Shown: positions 1 through 4,016 of the stretch, piece after piece
Position numbering within the stretch: the first letter of the stretch is position 1
Layout: each line of letters begins with the position of its first letter
NCBI GenBank assembly: GCA_900556615.1
Contig: USPP01000145.1
Location: forward strand, 1 to 5,281
From: an uncultured Eubacteriales bacterium
Lineage (GTDB): Bacteria; Bacillota; Clostridia; Oscillospirales; CAG-272
Reading direction: 5' to 3'
DNA length: 5,281 bases
Position numbers and translations under genes: made by a program
Notes under the pieces: model-generated
What the model saw: the letters and a program-made list of their open reading frames with translations, nothing else
Told to the model about the DNA's origin: nothing
Databases searched by the model: none

Positions 1-62
1 TTTGTATTGTCTGACGAAAAATCCGACGGCACAACTGCACAACAATCATTGTGCGGTATTGC
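1..62. mobile_element. Right end of a small repeat element (family 1), cut by the window edge
   Basis: This stretch aligns without gaps to 1499-1560, the right end of the complete copy at 1386-1565, with 55 of 62 positions identical by my count. It holds the CTGACGAAAAATCCG block, the subterminal hairpin (35-56) and the GTATTGC part of the terminal repeat. The remainder of the element lies to the left of the window. The terminal GCCTTAA is not intact: after GTATTGC (56-62) there are 22 unrelated bases before CTTAAAAA resumes near 85. No protein is encoded. Calling it mobile rests on similarity to the two full copies in this window, not on any transposase. Confidence 0.75.
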
Positions 63-197
63 TATAGATATGAAAGTAGATTACCTTAAAAAGTGAAAAT
101 TCAATACAAAAAAGTCTTATCAAGGATATATATTGTTTCTCCTGCTGTTTATCTCCACGAAAGAGGGATGTTCAGAGTTGATTATGCTTCGGATAAA

Positions 198-219
198 ACA
201 ATGGCTTCCTGACCATGTT
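198..219 (-). terminator. Possible weak terminator for the minus-strand epimerase gene
   Basis: Read on the minus strand, the RNA around the stop codon can pair AACATGG with CCAT(T)GTT, with one bulged base and an 8-base loop, and is followed by TTATCC. The stem is AT-rich, overlaps the stop codon and lacks a long U-run, so this is only a candidate. I found no better terminator in the non-coding stretch 63-217, which otherwise shows no gene. Confidence 0.2.
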
Positions 220-1252
220 ATTGCCCAGAAAGAACTGCTTTGGCACGATATTTCATAGGCACAAGTCCCTCCTTTTCAAGCCATAACACGGTGTCGCGCA
301 ATGTTTCCGTGAAGCCGCGGGGGAGATAGCCGAGTTCTCTTGAAGCCTTTTCATGTGAAAAAGCACCGTTACTTCTTAAAGTGTAGAGAGAATAACGTGT
401 GAAAAGCGGTTTTGTTCTCATTATTTTATAGTACGCTTCGGCAAGCGGAGCAAGAGGTTCTATGAACCACATCGGCAGATAGCTTCTAATTTTTTTCTGT
501 CCGGTCAGATTATGAAGCGTGTCAAGCAGCTCTTTCACCGAGATATAATGTCCCGAAAGAATATAGCTTTCTCCGCTGTTTCCGTTCTCAAGGCAGCGCA
601 TTATCCCATCGCATACGTCTCTTACATCGACGAAATCATAGCCTCCCCGTACCCCGCTTATAAGCCTTTTTCTCAAATAATCAACAATAAGACGGGTGGT
701 ATGACCGATTTTTCTATCCCCCGGTCCGATCATGCCGGACGGATTCACGATAGAGGCATTAAGCCCCCGACGCGAAGCTTTGAGTACATAATTGCTTGCT
801 TCCGCCTTCGTTTTCGCATAAAGCCCGAATACCTTATCCGGCTCATATACAGGTATTTCCGATATAAGTTCCCCTCTCTTTTTCTCAGTAATAGCATGAA
901 CACTGCTTACATATATAAATCGGGAAACCCCGTGTGCAAGGCTTGCGTCAACCATATTTTTGGTGCCGGTCACATTCACGTCATAGACTGTTTGGTCATA
1001 TTTTGAGGCTATGGAAACGATTCCGGCACAGTGAATAACGGACACCTCACATTCGCTTACTCCTTCAAAAAGTCTTTCAATGTCCTCTTTCCTTCTGATA
1101 TCTCCCGATACAAGCCCGACGCCGGTGCCGGCGAAGAGATTTGTTTCGGAATTTTCAAAAACCCTTATTTCATCTCCTGTTTTTAGCAGCATACTTACAA
1201 GATTATATCCCAGATGTCCGAAGCCGCCTGTTATGAGGTAAACCTTTTTCAT
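218..1252 (-). CDS. NAD(P)-dependent epimerase/dehydratase or reductase, extended SDR family
   Basis: A 344-residue cytosolic enzyme of the extended short-chain dehydrogenase/reductase superfamily. The N-terminal Rossmann fold shows the nucleotide-binding motif TGGFGHLG (residues 8-15), an acidic GDI at 50-52 and HCAG at 74-77 (the usual NAG-type position). The active site shows YVSS at 114-117 and the Tyr-x3-Lys pair Y145/K149 in YAKTKAE. PSGMIGPGD (171-179) and FVDVRDV (207-213) are typical of the NAD-dependent epimerase/dehydratase and dihydroflavonol-4-reductase-like branch. Length is normal for the family and no break is seen. The start is well set: AGGAGG on the minus strand (1261-1266) lies 8 bases upstream of the ATG, and the stop is TAA. 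It is a single-gene unit divergent from the spore gene. The substrate cannot be told from sequence; a nucleotide sugar, a sterol-like compound or a small ketone are all possible. Confidence 0.93.
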   Translation of the reverse strand: MKKVYLITGGFGHLGYNLVSMLLKTGDEIRVFENSETNLFAGTGVGLVSGDIRRKEDIERLFEGVSECEVSVIHCAGIVSIASKYDQTVYDVNVTGTKNMVDASLAHGVSRFIYVSSVHAITEKKRGELISEIPVYEPDKVFGLYAKTKAEASNYVLKASRRGLNASIVNPSGMIGPGDRKIGHTTRLIVDYLRKRLISGVRGGYDFVDVRDVCDGIMRCLENGNSGESYILSGHYISVKELLDTLHNLTGQKKIRSYLPMWFIEPLAPLAEAYYKIMRTKPLFTRYSLYTLRSNGAFSHEKASRELGYLPRGFTETLRDTVLWLEKEGLVPMKYRAKAVLSGQ

Positions 1253-1260
1253 ATTTGCAA

Positions 1261-1319
1261 CCTCCTCTTTCTCTCGATTCCGAGATATGTTTTATATCTA
1301 TTATCAGTATAGCAGGCAA
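1261..1319 (-). promoter_or_regulatory. Promoter and ribosome site of the epimerase gene
   Basis: On the minus strand, TTGCCT (plus coordinates 1314-1319) and TATAAA (1291-1296) are separated by exactly 17 bp, a good sigma-A-type arrangement. Transcription would start near 1284, giving a leader of about 32 bases that contains AGGAGG (1261-1266). A small inverted repeat, TCTCG-attc-CGAGA (1272-1285), sits at the predicted start of the transcript. Its meaning is unknown and it could be chance. Confidence 0.6.
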
Positions 1320-1322
1320 AAA

Positions 1323-1342
1323 AATATGTTTTGTGACATATT
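1323..1342. promoter_or_regulatory. 7-6-7 inverted repeat just upstream of the epimerase promoter
   Basis: AATATGT (1323-1329) and ACATATT (1336-1342) form a perfect 7-bp inverted repeat with a 6-base spacer. It lies 3 bp upstream of the -35 box of the minus-strand promoter, a position used by activators and some repressors. The arms match no operator I recognise, and the AT-richness makes a chance repeat plausible. Confidence 0.3.
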
Positions 1343-1385
1343 GATTAAAAATCGGTATATTTTCCAATAATAATGGATCGTGATA

Positions 1386-1565
1386 TTAAGGCAACACCGC
1401 CGGGTGCACGGCTAACGCCTTTGTTGCGTATTTGCTTGCCGCTTTTCCGTCATACTTCAGAAATTTCGTCGGCAGAGGGGTAACTCTTGCCTCCTCAATT
1501 TATATTATCTGACGAAAAATCCGGCGGCGCATCTGTACAACAATCATTGTGCAGTATTGCCTTAA
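1386..1565 (+). mobile_element. Complete family-1 MITE-like element (copy A)
   Basis: A 180-bp non-coding unit bounded by TTAAGGCAACAC (1386-1397) and GTATTGCCTTAA (1554-1565), which are inverted repeats matching at 11 of 12 positions. An internal core (about 1445-1520, beginning TTCCGTCATACTTC and ending CTGACGAAAAAT) recurs in inverse orientation at about 3110-3185, at roughly four positions in five. The right third also matches bases 1-62. A subterminal hairpin, CTGTACAA-caatca-TTGTGCAG, lies at 1533-1554. There is no open reading frame of note, so any movement would need a transposase supplied from elsewhere. The element, the spacer before it (1253-1385) and the AT-rich spacer after it fill the 432-bp gap between the two divergent genes. 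Confidence 0.75.
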
Positions 1566-1586
1566 AAAATCTCGGTTATGCCGGAG

Positions 1587-1618
1587 TTTATATGAAATAA
1601 AATTTATATGAAATAAAA
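1587..1618. repeat. Perfect tandem duplication of a 16-bp AT-rich unit
   Basis: TTTATATGAAATAAAA occurs twice in a row (1587-1602 and 1603-1618) without a mismatch, between element copy A and the spoVAF start. It lies in the region expected to hold the spoVAF promoter. I could not find a convincing sigma-G, sigma-F or sigma-A promoter in 1566-1675. The repeat may be a recent replication-slippage event. Confidence 0.85.
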
Positions 1619-1675
1619 TAAGACGGTTCATAATTGCCGATATGTCGGGTAATAATATACAGAGAAACATTTTTC

Positions 1676-1680
1676 GGAGG
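1676..1680 (+). promoter_or_regulatory. Ribosome binding site that sets the spoVAF start
   Basis: GGAGG stands 4 bases before the ATG at 1685. The reading frame is open further upstream to a TTG at 1634, but that codon has no ribosome site and the extra residues would encode the GGAGG itself. The ATG at 1685 is therefore preferred. Confidence 0.85.
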
Positions 1681-1684
1681 ATCT

Positions 1685-3055
1685 ATGGACGGTTATAAAA
1701 AGCTTACCGAATCGCTTGATGGTTTACTCGGAGTAGCCGCAAGCTTTGATATCCAGAGAAGGGAATTAAAAGCGGCAGGAAACTATGACGCTTCATTTTA
1801 CTCTGTCGCAGGATTGCTTGATGAAGATATCGCAGAGAAGCTGCTTGAATTTGTTATAAAAGCCGATTCACCTGAAATATGCATCTACAATCTTCCGCAT
1901 CACGATGTAACGCTGAGTTCCGATGCGAAGACGCTGAGTGCGGGAGTGCTCTCCGGCAAAGCGGTGCTTATCGTATCGGGAATTCCGGTCGGAGCGATTA
2001 TTGACGCGAAAAGTTATCCCCTGCGTTCTGTGGAAGAGCCGGAGAACGACCGCGTTCTGCGAGGTCCTCGGGACGGCTTTGCGGAATCTCTCGTCAGAAA
2101 CACCTCCCTTATTCGGCGAAGGCTGCGAGATCCCATGCTGAGAGCCGAGAGGATTACGGTCGGAAATCCGGCAGGCTGCGACATAGCACTATGTTATGTG
2201 GAGGGAAAGGCAAATTCTGAGTTTGTAAGCAAAATGAGAGCTAAGCTGAATTCCATAAAGGTTTCGGCGCTCAATATGTCTCAGGAAAGTCTGGCGGAAT
2301 GTCTTATTCACCGCGGTTGGTATAATCCCTTTCCCAAAATTCGATATACGGAACGCCCTGATACGGCGGCTGCGATGCTTGAGGAAGGAAGCGTAATAAT
2401 CGTATGTGATAATTCACCGCAGGTTATGATGCTTCCGACGGGAATTTTTGACTTTCTTCAGGAGACGGATGATTTTTATTTTCCGCCGCTGTCGGGAACA
2501 TATTTACGGATTACGCGGATGTTTATCTTTTTTTTGGCGTTCATTCTGACACCGCTGTGGTATCTTCTCATAAAAACGCCGGATTCACTTCCGAGCTGGC
2601 TTGAATTTATCAATATAAACGAGCCCGCTGCCGTACCGCTGCTGATGCAGCTTTTGCTTGCGGAGTTTATGATAGACGGACTTAAGCTTGCTTCTCTGAA
2701 TACGCCGAGTATGCTGGGAAATTCCCTTTCGGTGGTAGGCGGACTTATACTCGGAGATTATGCAGTGGACGCAGGTTGGTTTTCTCCGCAGACGATATTG
2801 TATATGGCTATCGTGGCGATTGCCTCCTTTACACAGCAGAGCTATGAACTCGGCTATGCGGTAAAATTCCTCAGAATTCTTCTCCTGCTTGCTGTAGAAT
2901 TTTTCGGAGTGTGGGGATTTATTGTCGGACTGCTGCTTTCGGTTGTTCTGATTGCGTTGAACAAAACGGTGGACGGAAGTCGGTCATATCTCTATCCGCT
3001 TGTTCCTTTTAACGGTAAGGCGCTTTTACGCCTGCTTATAAGAAGAAAGCTCTGA
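1685..3055 (+). CDS. spoVAF: Spore germination membrane protein, SpoVAF/GerA family
   Basis: A 456-residue inner-spore-membrane protein of the GerA/SpoVAF family. SpoVAF is made in the forespore. In Bacillus it is reported to work with a small partner protein as an ion channel that amplifies the germination signal. The soluble N-terminal part carries RGPRDGF (126-132) followed by the SLIRRRLRDP segment (141-150), and NPFPKIRYTERPD (214-226), all family hallmarks. The C-terminal half is membrane-embedded: helices at about 278-297, 316-335, 345-362, 368-384 and two between 397 and 426, ending in PFNGKALLRLLIRR (441-454). That ending and the PLWYLL and QLLLAE segments favour SpoVAF over a GerAA nutrient-receptor subunit. 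It is slightly shorter than the Bacillus protein (about 490 residues). No spoVA genes, gerB/gerC-type partners or other spore genes lie beside it, which is unusual. It is bracketed by inverted copies of a repeat element. The stop is TGA. Confidence 0.9.
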   Translation: MDGYKKLTESLDGLLGVAASFDIQRRELKAAGNYDASFYSVAGLLDEDIAEKLLEFVIKADSPEICIYNLPHHDVTLSSDAKTLSAGVLSGKAVLIVSGIPVGAIIDAKSYPLRSVEEPENDRVLRGPRDGFAESLVRNTSLIRRRLRDPMLRAERITVGNPAGCDIALCYVEGKANSEFVSKMRAKLNSIKVSALNMSQESLAECLIHRGWYNPFPKIRYTERPDTAAAMLEEGSVIIVCDNSPQVMMLPTGIFDFLQETDDFYFPPLSGTYLRITRMFIFFLAFILTPLWYLLIKTPDSLPSWLEFININEPAAVPLLMQLLLAEFMIDGLKLASLNTPSMLGNSLSVVGGLILGDYAVDAGWFSPQTILYMAIVAIASFTQQSYELGYAVKFLRILLLLAVEFFGVWGFIVGLLLSVVLIALNKTVDGSRSYLYPLVPFNGKALLRLLIRRKL

Positions 3056-3068
3056 TGACTGCTTTTTT
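3043..3068 (+). terminator. Possible weak terminator at the end of spoVAF
   Basis: AAGAAAGC (3043-3050) can pair with GCTTTTTT (3061-3068), with one G-U pair and a 10-base loop that contains the stop codon. The 3' arm itself supplies the T-run. The stem is AT-rich and overlaps the coding end, so efficiency is doubtful. The long inverted repeat of the following element may also slow or stop transcription. Confidence 0.25.
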
Positions 3069-3241
3069 AGGCAATACCGCCGGATTCTGACGGTGCAGAG
3101 CACAGTCATATTTTTTGTCAGACGATACCAATTTGAGAAGGCAAGAGTGACTCTCTGTCGGCAAAATATGTGAAGTATGACGGAAAATTGTCTCGCAGGT
3201 GAATCATCAAAGCGCGAGGCATGAGCCCGGCGGTATTGCCT
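3069..3241 (-). mobile_element. Complete family-1 MITE-like element (copy B), inverted relative to copy A
   Basis: A 173-bp non-coding unit with perfect 15-bp terminal inverted repeats: AGGCAATACCGCCGG (3069-3083) and CCGGCGGTATTGCCT (3227-3241). Its reverse complement shares the core of copy A (here about 3110-3185) and the TTAAGGCAA-Y-ACCGCCGGG end. It begins 14 bases after the spoVAF stop. The right end runs into TTAA (3241-3244); the left flank reads TTTA instead of TTAA. The subterminal hairpin (3088-3108: TGAC-g-GTGC-aga-GCAC-a-GTCA) occupies the same place as in copy A but has an unrelated sequence. No protein is encoded. Confidence 0.8.
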
Positions 3242-3409
3242 TAAGGAATCACTGAATAAATCGTCAACGCATCTTTCCGGCTGATTTATTGTCCGGTATC
3301 GTTAAAAAACCTTGAAATATTAACCATATATTCCTGCGTTTTTTGCCTTGCCGTTCAAAAAAATCATCTCGGATATCCTGCATAGCCGATTTATTCAGCA
3401 ATTCCTTAA
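3241..3409. mobile_element. Second, unrelated MITE-like element with 23-bp terminal inverted repeats
   Basis: The two ends, 3241-3263 and 3387-3409, are inverted repeats matching at 21 of 23 positions. Both start TTAAGGAAT and then CTGAATAAATCG after two differing bases. The total is 169 bp with no usable reading frame. It begins at the TTAA where copy B ends, so the two elements share those four bases. Apart from TTAAGG the ends are not related to family 1. It could be a non-autonomous derivative of an insertion sequence, but I do not recognise the parent. Together with copy B it fills most of the 470-bp gap between spoVAF and the transporter gene. Confidence 0.75.
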
Positions 3410-3427
3410 GTTTCTTTTTAAAGCCTG

Positions 3428-3456
3428 TTGACATTTTGATAATTTAGTACTATAAT
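3428..3456 (+). promoter_or_regulatory. Perfect-consensus sigma-A promoter
   Basis: TTGACA (3428-3433) and TATAAT (3451-3456) are separated by exactly 17 bp, so both hexamers and the spacing equal the housekeeping consensus. Transcription would start near 3463, giving a leader of about 63 bases for the transporter gene at 3526. The promoter lies 18 bp outside the end of the neighbouring repeat element and is not part of it. Confidence 0.88.
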
Positions 3457-3462
3457 AGCAGT

Positions 3463-3484
3463 GTAGTGAAAGCGCTTTCACTAC
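3463..3484. promoter_or_regulatory. Perfect 22-bp palindromic operator, cre/LacI-family type
   Basis: Each half reads GTAGTGAAAGC and the two halves are exact reverse complements with no spacer. One mismatch further out, three more pairs match (CAG at 3459-3461 with CTG at 3486-3488). The centre, TGAAAGCGCTTTCA (3467-3480), satisfies the catabolite-responsive element consensus TGWNANCGNTNWCA bound by CcpA, and has the central CG typical of LacI/GalR-family operators. It covers about +1 to +22 of the predicted transcript, where a bound repressor would block the polymerase. A terminator is unlikely because there is no loop and no T-run. Confidence 0.8.
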
Positions 3485-3525
3485 TCTGACGGTATGAATG
3501 AATTTGATGAACGGAAGACCGGTAT

Positions 3526-3882
3526 ATGTTTTTTATGGATATGGTTGCTTCCTTTTTAATCTCTGTGCTCGCCGGAATGGGAGTCGGGGGCGGAGGACTG
3601 CTTGTTATCTATCTTTCTTTGGTCAGAAATATCGATCAGCTTGCCGCACAAGGAATCAATTTGCTGTTTTTTGTTTGCGCATCTCTTTCAGCGCTTGTTG
3701 TTAACATCAAAAAACGTTCGCTGAAGCTTATGCCCATTTTAATGCTTTCCGTTTCCGGAGCGTTATTTGCCATTATAGGATCGTTTATGGCGTCTATGAT
3801 AGATGTATCTTTACTCAGAAAGCTTTTCGGAGGGCTCCTTATTATATCCGGAGGAGCATCGTTCTTTGACAAAATGAAATAA
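3526..3882 (+). CDS. Half-length TauE/SafE (TSUP) family membrane transporter
   Basis: A 118-residue hydrophobic protein resembling one half of the TauE/SafE (DUF81, TSUP) family, whose members move sulfite, sulfonates or other organic anions across the cytoplasmic membrane. Four membrane segments are visible at about 5-33, 40-60, 68-92 and 95-113. The first holds the glycine-rich GMGVGGGG (17-24), followed by QLAAQGINLLFF (38-49), as in each repeat of full-length members. Usual family members are about 250 residues with two such repeats. This one ends cleanly at TAA, so it must dimerise or pair with a second half-protein; no partner lies in this window. The start at 3526 has GGAAG (3513-3517) 8 bases upstream; the ATG at 3535 is a possible alternative. 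It is expressed alone from a strong promoter under a palindromic operator. The substrate is unknown. Confidence 0.82.
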   Translation: MFFMDMVASFLISVLAGMGVGGGGLLVIYLSLVRNIDQLAAQGINLLFFVCASLSALVVNIKKRSLKLMPILMLSVSGALFAIIGSFMASMIDVSLLRKLFGGLLIISGGASFFDKMK

Positions 3883-3907
3883 GGTGTGATATTTAACATT
3901 TAATTTC

Positions 3908-3927
3908 ACATAAATGCGTGTTTATGT
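3908..3927. promoter_or_regulatory. 7-6-7 inverted repeat upstream of the hppA promoter
   Basis: ACATAAA (3908-3914) and TTTATGT (3921-3927) form a perfect inverted repeat around TGCGTG, ending 22 bp before the hppA -35 box. An overlapping imperfect repeat, TGTGATATT/AATTTCACA (3885-3893 and 3902-3910), precedes it. No U-run follows on the plus strand, so neither is a convincing terminator for the transporter gene. A regulator site is possible but unproven. Confidence 0.3.
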
Positions 3928-3949
3928 TACAAAAATATTAAAATTACAG

Positions 3950-3978
3950 TTGCAATATAACAAAAAATGTGATATTAT
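3950..3978 (+). promoter_or_regulatory. Extended -10 promoter of hppA
   Basis: TTGCAA (3950-3955) and TATTAT (3973-3978) are 17 bp apart, with a TG one base before the -10 (3970-3971), giving an extended -10. The predicted start near 3985 leaves a leader of about 32 bases that contains GGAGG (4002-4006). This makes hppA a transcription unit separate from the transporter gene. Confidence 0.65.
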
Positions 3979-4016
3979 ATTAACAGAAATAAAATTTATC
4001 CGGAGGTCTCTCTTGT

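Noticed and set aside
512..1006. A 164-codon open frame on the plus strand
   Set aside because: It lies entirely antisense within the well-supported epimerase gene, has no family likeness and no ribosome site.
1634..1684. TTG-initiated N-terminal extension of spoVAF
   Set aside because: There is no ribosome site before the TTG, and the extension would translate through the GGAGG that serves the ATG at 1685.
1938..2141. A 67-codon open frame inside spoVAF
   Set aside because: It lies out of frame within a conserved coding region and has no recognisable product.
3463..3484. Reading the 22-bp palindrome as a terminator or attenuator hairpin
   Set aside because: There is no loop, no T-run after it, and it sits at the start rather than the end of a transcript; an operator explains it better.
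3498..3704. A 68-codon plus-strand frame overlapping the transporter start
   Set aside because: Its translation is cysteine- and arginine-rich and matches nothing, whereas the overlapping frame gives clear TSUP helices and motifs.
3636..3899. An 87-codon minus-strand frame opposite the transporter gene
   Set aside because: It is antisense to the TSUP gene and shows no motif, so it is treated as a shadow.
3885..3910. TGTGA...TCACA as a CRP-type site or a terminator after the transporter gene
   Set aside because: The spacing between the half-sites is 16, not 6, and no U-run follows on the plus strand.
3883..4016. A riboswitch in the leader of hppA
   Set aside because: With the promoter at 3950-3978 the leader is only about 32 bases, too short for a known riboswitch.
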